From Nitrospiraceae bacterium (GTDB taxonomy: Bacteria; Nitrospirota; Nitrospiria; Nitrospirales; Nitrospiraceae): a stretch of 64,000 bases of DNA. The DNA is taken from the NCBI GenBank assembly GCA_013140715.1, contig JABFSG010000032.1:1-64000 (forward strand), written 5' to 3'. The notes beneath the pieces are model-generated. The model worked only from the letters and a program-made list of their open reading frames with translations, was not told the origin of the DNA and ran no database searches. Shown here piece by piece: positions 34,231 to 43,116 of the stretch (positions are counted from its first letter, which is position 1; the number at the start of each line of letters is the position of its first letter). A program made the position numbers and the translations under genes.

Positions 34231-34236
34231 CCCCGC

Positions 34237-35163
34237 ATGCGCAATGTCGTCATTATCGGCTCGGGGCCGGCTGGACTCACCGCCGCGGTCTATGCGGCAC
34301 GTGCGAATCTGTCACCCCTGCTCATTGAGGGCTGGCAATCGGGCGGGCAACTGACCACAACGACGGAGGTCGAGAACTATCCTGGCTTTGCCAAAGGGAT
34401 TATGGGCCCGGAACTGATGAAGGAAATGCGGAGCCAGGCAGAACGATTCGGCACGGAGTTTTTGACCGGCGAAGTCACAGCAGCAAACTTTACACAACGA
34501 CCGTTCACGATCACCGTTGACGCCGAACAGACCATCCATGCAAAAACCGTCATCATCGCCACCGGCGCGGCGGCCATCCAGATCGGGGTGAAGAATGAGG
34601 CGCGCCTCACGGGCCACGGCGTCTCAACCTGTGCGACTTGCGATGGATTTTTCTTCAAAGGGAAAGAGCTGATTGTCGTGGGCGGCGGCGACAGCGCAAT
34701 GGAGGAAGCAACTTTCCTGACCAAGTTTGCGACCAAGGTTTCAATCGTGCATCGTCGCGATAAGCTGCGGGCCTCCAAAATCATGCAAGACCGCGCGGTG
34801 AAGAACGAGAAGATCTCTTTCGTGTGGAACTCCGTCGTCGAAGACATTTTCGGCACAGATATAGTCACGGGCGTCCGCCTCAAGAATCTCGTGACCGGCA
34901 AGGTCACAGAGCTGCCTTGCGCCGGCGTCTTCGTCGCAATTGGGCATCGCCCCAATACCAGTCTCTTCAGCAGCCAAATAGACATGGATGCCAAGGGGTA
35001 CATCCGCACGATAGAGGGAACAGCCACAAATGTGCCGGGCGTCTTCGCCGCCGGCGATGTGCAGGATTCGACATACCGCCAAGCTGTGACCGCCGCGGGC
35101 TCCGGCTGCATGGCGGCCATCGACGCCGAACGTTTCTTGGAGTCAGGTAGTCATAACCTGTAA
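34237..35163 (+). CDS. trxB: Thioredoxin reductase
   Basis: A 308-residue flavoenzyme that reduces thioredoxin with NADPH. It has the FAD GxGxxG (GSGPAG, 8-13), the redox CATC motif (Cys132, Cys135), the NADPH motif GGGDSAMEEA with HRRDKLRAS after it, and the C-terminal GVFAAGDVQDS FAD motif. The length fits low-molecular-weight TrxB. The ATG at 34237 begins the FAD motif properly. It is followed 8 bp after the stop by a family A repeat and then thiI. Confidence 0.95.
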   Translation: MRNVVIIGSGPAGLTAAVYAARANLSPLLIEGWQSGGQLTTTTEVENYPGFAKGIMGPELMKEMRSQAERFGTEFLTGEVTAANFTQRPFTITVDAEQTIHAKTVIIATGAAAIQIGVKNEARLTGHGVSTCATCDGFFFKGKELIVVGGGDSAMEEATFLTKFATKVSIVHRRDKLRASKIMQDRAVKNEKISFVWNSVVEDIFGTDIVTGVRLKNLVTGKVTELPCAGVFVAIGHRPNTSLFSSQIDMDAKGYIRTIEGTATNVPGVFAAGDVQDSTYRQAVTAAGSGCMAAIDAERFLESGSHNL

Positions 35164-35172
35164 ATCCCTCCA

Positions 35173-35296
35173 GGGATGCTCAAAATGGTCATCCAACAAG
35201 GCCGCTGGCGAGACAAATACCGGAGGCGTACCCTCATGGGTACGTTGAGGATTTTGTTGAGCCGAGAACGATGTTGGCGGCCATTTTCAGCATCCC
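35173..35296 (+). repeat. Family A palindromic repeat between trxB and thiI
   Basis: The ends GGGATGCTCAAAATGG (35173-35188) and CCATTTTCAGCATCCC (35281-35296) are inverted with one mismatch. The core GGCGTACCCTCATGGGTACG lies at 35225-35244, and GAGCCGAGAACG follows. The left-type end reads TAGCGGGATGCTGAAAATGG on the minus strand, where no gene is stopped. It lies 12 bp before the thiI ATG. Confidence 0.9.
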
Positions 35297-35308
35297 GCTA
35301 GATAAGCC

Positions 35309-36487
35309 ATGCGCTGCGCGATCGTCCACTACCACGAACTCGCCCTCAAAGGTCGCAACCGCGAATACTTCGAACAACGGCTCGTGCGCAATATCCAATG
35401 GACGTTGAAAGACCTCGGTGTCAGACGGGTTGAGAATCTTCGCAGCAGGATTCGTGTCATCCTACCTGACGTAGTGACAGACCGAGCCGTCATCGAACGG
35501 CTCACGAGGGTCTTCGGGATCGCCAACTTTTCGCTGGCCCATGGGTTGCCGCTCGATCTAACCAAGCCGGACCTGGAAACCCTCAGCAAGGCCATTATCG
35601 AATCACTCCGGTCGGAATCCTTTTCCACCTTTCGTGTCTCGGCAAAGCGAGCGGACAAACGTTTGACTTTGACTTCCATGGAAATCGCGCGGGACATCGG
35701 GGCTGCCGTCTGTGAAGGAACCGGCAAGAAAGTCAGCCTGAAAAACCCCGACCTCACAGTTTATCTGGAACTACTTTCCAAGGAAGTCTACTACGCAATC
35801 AAGAAGATTCAGGGGCCTGGCGGAATGCCGGTGGGGGTCAGCGGAAAGGTTGCTTGTTTGATCTCCGGAGGGATCGATTCGCCCGTCGCGGCCTATCGCA
35901 TGATGAAGCGCGGGTGCCGAGCCCTCTTCGTCCACTTCTCGGGGCGACCGCTCGTCAGCCGCGCCTCGGAAGAAAAGGTTCGCGAACTCGTGCAGCTCCT
36001 CACAATCCATCAATATACGTCGAAGCTTTATGTCATCCCGTTCGGGGAGATTCAACGCGACATCGTGGCAACCGCGCCGGCTCCCTATCGCGTGGTGCTC
36101 TACCGGCGCGTCATGGTCCGCATCGCGCAGGAACTAGCCAAACGCGAGCATTGTTGGGGCCTCGTCACGGGCGATAGCCTGGGGCAGGTAGCCTCCCAGA
36201 CACCGGAGAACTTGACGGTCATTGAAGAGGCGGCAGAGCTGCCGATCCTGCGCCCGCTCATCGGCATGGACAAGGTGGAAATAACCGAACAGGCTCAACA
36301 GATCGGCAGCTTCACTATTTCGATCGAGCCCGATCAAGACTGCTGCTCACTCTTCACCCCGCCGCACCCAAGCACAAAAACCAGACTGGATGATATTCAG
36401 AAGGTCGAACGGCTGTTCGATATCAGTACACTGGTAAAGCAGGGACTCGACAGGACCGAGCTATCTCAATTCACATTCCCTTTGTAA
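35309..36487 (+). CDS. thiI: tRNA 4-thiouridine synthetase ThiI (short form, no rhodanese domain)
   Basis: A 392-residue enzyme that thiolates U8 of tRNA and, in some organisms, supplies sulfur for thiamin. It has an N-terminal ferredoxin-like domain, the THUMP domain (about 60-165, FRVSAKRADKRLTLTSMEI) and the PP-loop ATPase CLISGGIDSPVAAYRMMKRGC at about 185. Near the end EPDQDCCSLFTPPHP carries the conserved Cys region. The C-terminal rhodanese domain of E. coli ThiI is missing, so sulfur must arrive another way. The start lies just after a family A repeat and has no clear ribosome site. Confidence 0.92.
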   Translation: MRCAIVHYHELALKGRNREYFEQRLVRNIQWTLKDLGVRRVENLRSRIRVILPDVVTDRAVIERLTRVFGIANFSLAHGLPLDLTKPDLETLSKAIIESLRSESFSTFRVSAKRADKRLTLTSMEIARDIGAAVCEGTGKKVSLKNPDLTVYLELLSKEVYYAIKKIQGPGGMPVGVSGKVACLISGGIDSPVAAYRMMKRGCRALFVHFSGRPLVSRASEEKVRELVQLLTIHQYTSKLYVIPFGEIQRDIVATAPAPYRVVLYRRVMVRIAQELAKREHCWGLVTGDSLGQVASQTPENLTVIEEAAELPILRPLIGMDKVEITEQAQQIGSFTISIEPDQDCCSLFTPPHPSTKTRLDDIQKVERLFDISTLVKQGLDRTELSQFTFPL

Positions 36488-36506
36488 CCTGACACTCGCA
36501 GGCCCC

Positions 36507-37073
36507 TCACTGCCGCCTAACGGTGGGCTGCGCCTTCGCGAGCGCCTTTTCCGTCATGATTCGAAAATGCGATTCCAAATCCTGCCGCATCGCCAGGGCA
36601 ACCATCCAATCCGGCACACTCGAGTCAATCTCCACGAAGAGTTCAAACTCGGCTTTCGTGTAAGCTCCACCGTCGACGGGAGTGAGTTTCCAGAACCGAC
36701 GATACTGTTTGAAATCGCCCCCCTTCAATTCCGTCAATAATCCGCCGGTCGGCAGGGTCCTCGTTTCACTCAAGAGACGCCTCTCTCCCGGAAGCAAGGC
36801 ATGGTCGATCCGAATATCCGTGAACACCTTGCCGTCTTGCTCCCGTATCTCCGCCATCCGCATCCGTACGTCGAAGAGCTCGGGCCAATGGGCATAGTCG
36901 GTGAGTATTCGATGAATGACCGCCGACTCCACAGGAAAGAGAATCGTAGCCGTTGCCCGCACACCGCCTGTAGGTTCCGAACGAACATCCATCACGACCG
37001 ATTCGACCGCACGGCTCCATCCGGGCCAGCTAAACATGAGACATGCCATAATGACGATTGCGCGCCACAACAT
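36507..37073 (-). CDS. Exported SRPBCC-fold (START/polyketide cyclase-like) protein
   Basis: A 188-residue protein with a signal peptide (MLWRAIVIMACLMFSWPGWSRA). The sequence VRATATILFPVESAVIHRILTDYAHWPELFD.. and RRFWKLTPVDGGAYTKAEFELFVEIDSSVPDWMVALAMRQDLESHFRIMTEKA fits the SRPBCC lipid-binding fold. The start is uncertain: the ATG at 37073 or an in-frame ATG at 37094 seven codons earlier; neither has a ribosome site. Ligand unknown. It is convergent with thiI. Confidence 0.7.
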   Translation of the reverse strand: MLWRAIVIMACLMFSWPGWSRAVESVVMDVRSEPTGGVRATATILFPVESAVIHRILTDYAHWPELFDVRMRMAEIREQDGKVFTDIRIDHALLPGERRLLSETRTLPTGGLLTELKGGDFKQYRRFWKLTPVDGGAYTKAEFELFVEIDSSVPDWMVALAMRQDLESHFRIMTEKALAKAQPTVRRQ

Positions 37074-37275
37074 GACGCAAGTATATAGACTCATCGAAGA
37101 CCAGGCGAGTAAAAGCGTGCTGAAACGTGGTTGACGAGCCGAACAGACTGAGCAAATACTCTGCGGGCAAGCCCTTCCGAGTAGGCTGAGGTTGAAAGGG
37201 GGGGAAGAACATTGGGGGTTGGAAGCAGTGGGCCATGTCCCTGCCTTAGGCCTCTAACCTCAAACCATTCTGTGC

Positions 37276-37281
37276 TAGGAT
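37276..37281 (+). promoter_or_regulatory. Extended -10 before the 37290 gene
   Basis: TAGGAT with TGC before it (37273-37275) ends 8 bp before the ATG at 37290, again without a ribosome site. Confidence 0.35.
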
Positions 37282-37289
37282 GCGACGTC

Positions 37290-37661
37290 ATGACACGCTG
37301 GTCCTTCCTGTTGCTCATGCTCATGCTCATGATCCTGTCCGGCCTTTCGGAGTCGGCTCACGCAGAACCCGTGGACGATTCATACGCCACAACAGAACGG
37401 TCTTGTAGTTTCGGTATGGCAAAGGGCGAGGGCTCGCAGGTCTGTCACGTCCCTTTCCCCACGGGCTGCCTCGTGGCCCATGTCCCAGGAACCGACAGAC
37501 CCTGGACGACTATCTCCAAGGGCGGACAAACAACCTGCCGATTTGACGATAAATCTACAGATTGGAAGACCCAGATCACCGGCTCCTGCAGCCGTTGCAA
37601 ATCCGACCATTGTTCGGTCCAGTTTATCGTCCGTTTCGACTGTTCCCAACAAGCTCAATAG
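37290..37661 (+). CDS. Small secreted Cys-rich protein
   Basis: A 123-residue exported protein. It has a signal peptide with a Met/Leu repeat (MTRWSFLLLMLMLMILSGLSESAHA). The mature part has eight cysteines in spaced pairs (CSFGMAKGEGSQVCHVPFPTGC, CSRCKSDHC), consistent with several disulphides. No family is recognised. Its stop is followed by two bases and then the queG ATG, so the two genes are probably cotranscribed. Confidence 0.6.
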   Translation: MTRWSFLLLMLMLMILSGLSESAHAEPVDDSYATTERSCSFGMAKGEGSQVCHVPFPTGCLVAHVPGTDRPWTTISKGGQTTCRFDDKSTDWKTQITGSCSRCKSDHCSVQFIVRFDCSQQAQ

Positions 37662-37663
37662 CC

Positions 37664-38701
37664 ATGTCCATCTCTGATGAGATCAAACGCGAAGCTCGCG
37701 CTCTGGGTTTCAACGCCGTTGGCATCAGCCGCATAGACGATAGCAGTCGGCGACCGGTTGAACCCCTTCCTTCCCTACCCCCTCACCCCAATACCCCGTT
37801 ATCCCATCGCTTATTCAGCTATCTCACGGAATGGCTTCGGCTGGGATACCACGGCACCATGACCTGGATGACGCGCGATCCTTCTCGTCGAAGCGATCCG
37901 AGGCAGGTATTGCCAGGATGTCAATCTATAGTGTCGGTCGGGATGAACTACTACACGGACAATCGCGCGAACGAGCAGCCCGGAATGGGACGTATTGCCC
38001 GTTACGCCTGGGGGAAGGATTACCATACGGTAATGAGCCAGCGACTCGCGCAACTCGAAGCGAAGATCGCAGCCCTGTCGCCAGGCGTAACCACACGGAC
38101 CTACGTCGATACAGGCCCGATCATGGAAAAGGCCTGGGCGCAGCAAGCCGGCCTTGGCTGGATTGGAAAACATTCCAACCTCGTCTCGGCTGAGTGTGGC
38201 TCCTGGCTCCTACTCGGGGAAATTCTGACGACCCTGGATCTGAAAGAGGATGAGCCGGCTACAGATCTGTGCGGAAGCTGTACACTCTGTATTCAGGCCT
38301 GTCCGACCGGCGCCATCGTCGAACCCTATGTCGTCGATGCCAGACTCTGCATCTCCTACCTAACCATTGAACTACGCGGCGACCGGGAGGTTATATCTGA
38401 CGAACTCGCCGCCCAAATGGGTAATCGCATTTTCGGTTGCGACGATTGCCTGGATATCTGCCCCTTTAATCTACAGGCAGACGCAACAGATGAACCAGCC
38501 TTTGCCCCCACTCCCTTGACCCTCGCGCCCAGCCTGTTGGCCTTAGCTCAGATCAACCAGGAGAGTTTTTCAACCACCTTCAAGGGAAGTCCCCTCAAAC
38601 GAGCGAAATGGAGCGGCCTTCTCCGCAATGTGGCAATCGCACAAGAAAACCACCGCCGACAGACAGGGGTCCGAGCACTACAAGATCCCTCTTCTATCTG
38701 A
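37664..38701 (+). CDS. queG: Epoxyqueuosine reductase
   Basis: A 345-residue cobalamin-dependent iron-sulfur protein that reduces epoxyqueuosine to queuosine in tRNA. The N-terminal cobalamin-binding domain includes LRLGYHGTMTWMTRDPSRRSDPRQVLPGCQSIVSVGMNYY and YVDTGPIMEKAWAQQAGLGWIGKHSN. Two 4Fe-4S clusters are given by CGSCTLCIQACPTGAI and GCDDCLDICPFN with CISY between. The ATG at 37664 directly follows the previous gene. The HEAT-like C-terminus is short. Confidence 0.95.
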   Translation: MSISDEIKREARALGFNAVGISRIDDSSRRPVEPLPSLPPHPNTPLSHRLFSYLTEWLRLGYHGTMTWMTRDPSRRSDPRQVLPGCQSIVSVGMNYYTDNRANEQPGMGRIARYAWGKDYHTVMSQRLAQLEAKIAALSPGVTTRTYVDTGPIMEKAWAQQAGLGWIGKHSNLVSAECGSWLLLGEILTTLDLKEDEPATDLCGSCTLCIQACPTGAIVEPYVVDARLCISYLTIELRGDREVISDELAAQMGNRIFGCDDCLDICPFNLQADATDEPAFAPTPLTLAPSLLALAQINQESFSTTFKGSPLKRAKWSGLLRNVAIAQENHRRQTGVRALQDPSSI

Positions 38702-38764
38702 CCGGGAAGAGGAGTAGGCTATAGCCATAGCAGTGCCTAGATTGGTGTTCGCGAGGAGACCAAT

Positions 38765-40120
38765 ATGCATCCTCCGATCCTGCTGCTCATCTCGGCCGAT
38801 CCTCACGCCAAACCGTTGCTTGAACAGGCCCTCGACCACCGCCACGCCACAATCCTCGCTGCTGCCACGACCGAAGAGGGCCTGCGTCTCTTGAAAGACC
38901 AAACAAACCTCGCACTTGTCGTCTGTGATGAGAGCCAGGGACGAATTGCGAGCCAAGTGATTCTGCCTCAAGCCAGACACATCGCTCACCAACTCCCCGT
39001 GATTATCCTTGGAACAGACGGATCAGCAAGAGCTGCGGTGGAAGCGTTGCACCGTGGCGCCAGCGACTACCTCGCACAACCGGTGACCGCGAAGGATCTC
39101 CAGACCGCCATCTACAAAACCCATATATTCGAAACGCTAGAACCCCAAATTCGGATGGAGCAGCCCTTCGCATTCGATCAGATCGTCGGCCAGTCGCCTC
39201 AGATGAAACTCCTGAAACATCTGGCAACCGAAGTCGCTCAAACCGATGCGACCGTCCTCATCACCGGCGAAAGCGGCACCGGCAAGGAACTCTTTGCTCA
39301 GGGGATCCATGCCTCCAGCCCCCGGACCAAAGGTCCCTTCGTGGCTCTCAATTGTGCCGGTATTCCAGAGCACCTCCTTGAATCGGAATTGTTCGGCTAT
39401 CAGCGAGGCGCCTTTACCGATGCCAAGCAGACCAAGCCTGGTCGATTCCAACTCGCAGAGGGCGGCACGCTCTTTCTCGACGAAATCGGCGAACTGAGCC
39501 CTACCGCGCAGGCGAAACTCTTGCGCGTCCTGGAAAATCGCCAGGTCGATCCACTGGGCGACACCCACAGCATCCACATCGACATTCGCGTGATCGCAGC
39601 CACCAACGAGGATTTGCCGGCACAGATCAAAGCCGGGCGATTCCGCCTGGACCTCTACTATCGGCTGAACGTCTACCAACTGCGTGTCCCTCCACTCCGC
39701 GAGCGACCCGAAGATATCGAACCGATCCTGCTATCGTTCCTGGAGGTCGCGCGCCGAGAGCATGGCTCTCGCATCAAGGGCATCGCCCAAGCCGCGTTGA
39801 TCATCTTGCAGAACCATGACTGGCCCGGCAATGTGCGGGAGCTGCACAATGTGGTCGAAGGACTTACCATCACCTGCAAGGACGAAATGATCCAACCGGA
39901 CCACCTTCCTCTCTCTCTACGAGGTGCTCTATCGAATAGATCGAACGGAGAAACCCAACAGACTTCGCTCCTAGCCCTCGGCCTATCATTACAAGAAACG
40001 GAAAAGAAACTGTTACAAGAAGCGTTACAGCGCACAGGTGGCAACATTTCAGAAGCCAGCCGACTTCTCAAGGTCACCCGCAATACACTCCGATATCGCA
40101 TGGCGAAGAACCACATCTAA
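38765..40120 (+). CDS. NtrC-family sigma-54-dependent response regulator
   Basis: A 451-residue transcription activator. It has an N-terminal receiver domain (1-120) with Asp55 (LVVCDES), but the usual acidic pair near residue 11 is only ADP, so phosphorylation may be weak. The AAA+ domain has Walker A GESGTGKE (168-175), the sigma-54 contact loop GAFTDA (215-220, one residue off the usual GAFTGA), Walker B GGTLFLDEIGE, and the C-terminal Fis-type HTH (GGNISEASRLLKVTRNTLRYRM). No sensor kinase is adjacent; the hybrid kinase at 21356-23053 is one possibility. Confidence 0.9.
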   Translation: MHPPILLLISADPHAKPLLEQALDHRHATILAAATTEEGLRLLKDQTNLALVVCDESQGRIASQVILPQARHIAHQLPVIILGTDGSARAAVEALHRGASDYLAQPVTAKDLQTAIYKTHIFETLEPQIRMEQPFAFDQIVGQSPQMKLLKHLATEVAQTDATVLITGESGTGKELFAQGIHASSPRTKGPFVALNCAGIPEHLLESELFGYQRGAFTDAKQTKPGRFQLAEGGTLFLDEIGELSPTAQAKLLRVLENRQVDPLGDTHSIHIDIRVIAATNEDLPAQIKAGRFRLDLYYRLNVYQLRVPPLRERPEDIEPILLSFLEVARREHGSRIKGIAQAALIILQNHDWPGNVRELHNVVEGLTITCKDEMIQPDHLPLSLRGALSNRSNGETQQTSLLALGLSLQETEKKLLQEALQRTGGNISEASRLLKVTRNTLRYRMAKNHI

Positions 40121-40314
40121 GAAGGGTCTTGGCTCATGTTCGTGGCACATCTCGGAAAATCGATTGTGAAGCGATCGGAATGAAGGTAGGGCTAATAAGA
40201 GGAGAGACCTTTTCAGGATTCTGATAGAGGGTTGCCCTTGTCTTCCACCATAAGCTTGTCTAGAATGTGCCCGTTTGCAGGATAAAAGATATTCAAACTG
40301 CCAAGGAGGAATCG

Positions 40315-40584
40315 GTGCAGGGTCTACGGTTCGAGCGCATCGGGAAAAACCGCCATTACAATGTGGTCTTCCACATGGGACGCAGCTACGTACCAGTCAG
40401 CGACGAAACTCTGGAAGAGCTCAAAGCCCAAAGCCTACTTCCGGTCGAACGGTTTCTCGACCTCTTGATCGACCGTGTCGGCTACTCCTCCTATCTCAAA
40501 GATCAAATTCGCGCAGAACTCAAAGCCTCCGGCGATCCGGTGACGCAGATTACAGTCCTCCAAGGCGCCATCCGCGACCTCTAG
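40315..40584 (+). CDS. Small hypothetical protein
   Basis: An 89-residue cytoplasmic protein. The GTG at 40315 is preceded by AAGGAGG with good spacing, which decides the start (the frame extends to 40267). The sequence (GLRFERIGKNRHYNVVFHMGRSYVPVSDETLEELKAQSLLPVERFLDLLIDRVGYSSYLKDQIRAEL) is mixed alpha/beta with no family I recognise. Its TAG stop is part of the left end of a family A repeat (TAGCGGTTGCTGAAAC). Confidence 0.6.
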   Translation: MQGLRFERIGKNRHYNVVFHMGRSYVPVSDETLEELKAQSLLPVERFLDLLIDRVGYSSYLKDQIRAELKASGDPVTQITVLQGAIRDL

Positions 40585-40708
40585 CGGTTGCTGAAACAGG
40601 CGCCCAACTTCGTTCTCGGCTCAAAAAAATCCTCAACGTACCCCAGAGGGTACGCCTCCGGTGTTTTTTTCGCCTGCGGCCTCGTTGACCAGCTGTTTGA
40701 GCAACCGC
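40584..40708 (-). repeat. Family A palindromic repeat, reversed copy
   Basis: GCGGTTGCTGAAACAG (40584-40599) and CTGTTTGAGCAACCGC (40693-40708) are inverted ends with one mismatch. The inside holds CGTTCTCGGCTC.. CCTCAACGTACCCC.. GGGTACGCCTCCGG, the reverse complement of the family A core. The tip here is GCGGTTGCT where other copies have AGGATGCT, and the two tips changed together, keeping the pairing. Confidence 0.88.
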
Positions 40709-40821
40709 ACCATGCGATGGCGATGGATTCCTACCGAGGCATGCTGCTTAATGTTGCAGCTGAGCGGGCGCCTTAGGACTGCGGGAACCCAACAGCGGTG
40801 CTGTTAGACGCATATGTGTTG

Positions 40822-41811
40822 CTAATAGTCATGACTCGGCACGAACCCGTAGTAGGCAGCGACACATTCATAAGCCCGGTTCACTGCGACCTCGATGTCG
40901 GACAAGGCCGTCTGTAGCTGAGGATCGAAGAACTTCACATTCATGCGACCTGTGTGGACGAATATATGCCGATCCTCGACGAGCTGTTCAATCGAGTCGA
41001 ACAGAGACGTCTTGCGTCGTCGGTAGGGTTTTCGAAGGGCCGCTCCGATATCGAGTTTCGGATCGAGCAGACGAAAATTCTCAGCGATGGAGGTAGGCCG
41101 CTGAAACGAGAAGCCGTCCGCAATGGCGCGCTCGATCGAATGCGAGCCGAGAGCCACTTGTTCCAAATTGCTATGGCTAAGGCGGGCTCGTTTCAGGGCA
41201 CTCTCGCGCTGCTTCGAATACTTCAATGCGGCCGCGAACGTTGATCGAAAATAGTCTTCCCACACTGCGACAATGTATGGAAGCAAGAAATTGTTTGAGA
41301 GAATTCTCGGGTTCAGCCCGTCCATGAATTCGAGTCCGGAAGACTTCTCCCGGGCTATGGGCCCCTCGAACTTGCGATTCATCAAGTAGATACGAGCTCT
41401 ACCAAGACCGTTGTGAAAGCGCCAACGCGCAATAAAACAGCCAGAGGCCAGCGGTAACGGTGGTCGCTCATCTGGCCGCCAGTATCGGTTTCGCCCAGCA
41501 TCAGTAGTGAAATGGCCGCCGAAAAAGTCTCGGATGAGCTTGAGCGTCTTGTTCTGTTGCGTGAGATCCCAGTAGCTTCTGCCCACTCTTGACCGGGTCG
41601 TCACGATTGGACCGCGCGACCGTCGGTAAATGTCGATCTCAACACCGACGTAAGATCGATACTCCTCTTGGTCGTACCAGAAATAGCTGCCGATTCTGCC
41701 CGGGACCTTTAGTCCATCCTCACTCTTCCTGTACCCCAGCAAAGCAACGAGCTCCTCAAGCTGGGCCAATTTAGCCGATCTCGGCAAAACGCTCTCAGAT
41801 GTATAGCTCAT
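40822..41811 (-). CDS. HEPN-motif protein of unknown function
   Basis: A 329-residue cytoplasmic protein not assigned to a family. Near the C-terminus DSIEQLVEDRHIFVHTGRMN contains Rx4H (Arg281-His286), the catalytic signature of HEPN ribonucleases, within a predicted helical C-terminal half (from about 190, NNFLLPYIVAVWEDYFRSTFAAAL). The N-terminal half (RRSRGPIVTTRSRVGRSYW, LKLIRDFFGGHF, YWRPDERPPLPLASGCFIARWRF) is beta-rich and unknown. It is a lone gene flanked by a family A repeat (40584-40708) and a B/A composite repeat (41936-42062). An RNA-cleaving defence or toxin role is possible but inferred only from the motif. Confidence 0.55.
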   Translation of the reverse strand: MSYTSESVLPRSAKLAQLEELVALLGYRKSEDGLKVPGRIGSYFWYDQEEYRSYVGVEIDIYRRSRGPIVTTRSRVGRSYWDLTQQNKTLKLIRDFFGGHFTTDAGRNRYWRPDERPPLPLASGCFIARWRFHNGLGRARIYLMNRKFEGPIAREKSSGLEFMDGLNPRILSNNFLLPYIVAVWEDYFRSTFAAALKYSKQRESALKRARLSHSNLEQVALGSHSIERAIADGFSFQRPTSIAENFRLLDPKLDIGAALRKPYRRRKTSLFDSIEQLVEDRHIFVHTGRMNVKFFDPQLQTALSDIEVAVNRAYECVAAYYGFVPSHDY

Positions 41812-41935
41812 TGACGCGGGCCTTGCCCCAATTACTTAGCATACTGATCGGCATATCCTGCTCCATGAATCCAGCCAGAATTGGCGCGAAATTTTCTACA
41901 AATGGTCCTTCCAAGCTCGCTCGTTGTTCATTTTT

Positions 41936-42030
41936 GGGGTGGCCTGGTTTGGTCCCCAACTGCGCGCGTCCAACGAGGCCCTTCCGAGGGCGCGCGTTGC
42001 GCGAGCACGGGGGATCAATCAGGCTACCCC
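41936..42030. repeat. Family B long-hairpin repeat joined to a family A end
   Basis: GGGGTGGCCTGGTTTGGTCC (41936-41955) pairs imperfectly with GGATCAATCAGGCTACCCC (42012-42030). The loop carries CTGCGCGCGTCCAACGAG and GCGCGCGTTGCGCGAGCA, found also at 8336-8384. It is followed at 42037-42062 by the left end of a family A repeat. Confidence 0.65.
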
Positions 42031-42036
42031 TCTCCT

Positions 42037-42062
42037 GCTGGCGGACTTTTTCAGCATCCTGC
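42037..42062 (-). repeat. Family A left end at the TPR gene stop
   Basis: On the minus strand the TPR gene ends GAT-TAG and continues CAGGATGCTGAAAAAGTCCG, the family A left end. No right end is seen; family B sequence occupies the interior position. Confidence 0.75.
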
Positions 42063-43099
42063 TAATCAGCCATTTGGCCTTCTTGGAACAGCTGATTCAG
42101 TATCGCGTTTTTCTTCTCGGGATCTTTGTAGTACTTGAGGGCTTTTGTAAAATTATCCAGAGCGCTCTCTCGCTTTCCTTTTTGGGAATAGTATTCCGCG
42201 ATGCCGTGATAGGCCCGAGGATCTTGGTCGTTCGACTTGAGAGCTCGGTTGAAGGCTTCGTAGGCTGCCTGCAGATGTTGTCTGCCCAACGCCAGCCAAC
42301 CGATCGCCGAGTGCGCCGGACCGAAGCTCGGATCGGCAATGAGCGCCGCGTTGTATTCCTTCTCTGCCAGGTCCAGACGGCCTCTCGTTTCGTAGAGACC
42401 TCCCAGCGAAAAATGCACCTCTGCGTCTTTGGAGTTCAGGCGCAAGGCCTCTTTGTAAGACTGCAAAGCCGGTTCAAATTTTCCCTGCTCGGCGAGCGAA
42501 CAGGCGAGGTTAGCGTGGGCTACCGGATCATGGGGACATAATTTGATGACCTCGCGATATTGAGGAATCGCCATCTCCAACCGTCCCTGTTCTTGATAGG
42601 CCACACCCAAGTTGGTCCGCGCCGGCGCATAGGAAGGATCCAGTCGCACCGCTTCACGGTATTCCTTGATCGCCATTTCGAGGTGGTTGGCCCGCTCGTG
42701 AATCTGCGCGAGAAAATAATGGGGGTAAGCGGACTGCGGTGCGAGCTTGGACGATTTTTTGTAGGACACGATCGACTGTTCAGACTGTCCCGACTGCGCC
42801 AGGAATAGCCCCATCACGAGATGGGCGTTGGCCCGCTCCGACTGCTGTGCGACAAATCCTTCGACCCATTCTTTGACCAGGGCAATATCTTCGGATTCTT
42901 GGAGACATTTCTGGTGAGTCGTCCAGGCTTCGGCGAACTCCCCATGGAGCAAATGAATCACGTTCAGGGCGAAATGGGGTCGAGGGTTCCGGTCCATGCC
43001 GGTGGCAGGATGGCGAGCCCAGGCCAGCGCTGTCTGCTGCGCCTGATCCCATCGGCCTTCCAACAGCGCGGTTTCACACTGGGCTTGGTAGTCGGTCAT
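42062..43099 (-). CDS. Tetratricopeptide repeat protein
   Basis: A 345-residue soluble protein made largely of TPR units from about residue 90 onward (for example PHYFLAQIHERANHLEMAIKEYREAVRLDPSYAPARTNLGVAYQEQGRLEMAIPQYREVIKLCPHDPVAHANLACSLAEQGKFEPAL). The N-terminal 80 residues are helical and less regular. No signal peptide is seen, so it is probably cytoplasmic. It starts 17 bp after the ThyX-like gene on the same strand and is probably cotranscribed. It presumably acts as a protein-protein scaffold. The stop codon merges with a family A repeat end. Confidence 0.8.
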   Translation of the reverse strand: MTDYQAQCETALLEGRWDQAQQTALAWARHPATGMDRNPRPHFALNVIHLLHGEFAEAWTTHQKCLQESEDIALVKEWVEGFVAQQSERANAHLVMGLFLAQSGQSEQSIVSYKKSSKLAPQSAYPHYFLAQIHERANHLEMAIKEYREAVRLDPSYAPARTNLGVAYQEQGRLEMAIPQYREVIKLCPHDPVAHANLACSLAEQGKFEPALQSYKEALRLNSKDAEVHFSLGGLYETRGRLDLAEKEYNAALIADPSFGPAHSAIGWLALGRQHLQAAYEAFNRALKSNDQDPRAYHGIAEYYSQKGKRESALDNFTKALKYYKDPEKKNAILNQLFQEGQMAD

Positions 43100-43116
43100 T
43101 CGGATCGGTATCGTGG

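Noticed and set aside
40588-40776. 62-codon frame after the 40315-40584 gene
   Set aside because: It runs through the family A repeat and is explained by it.
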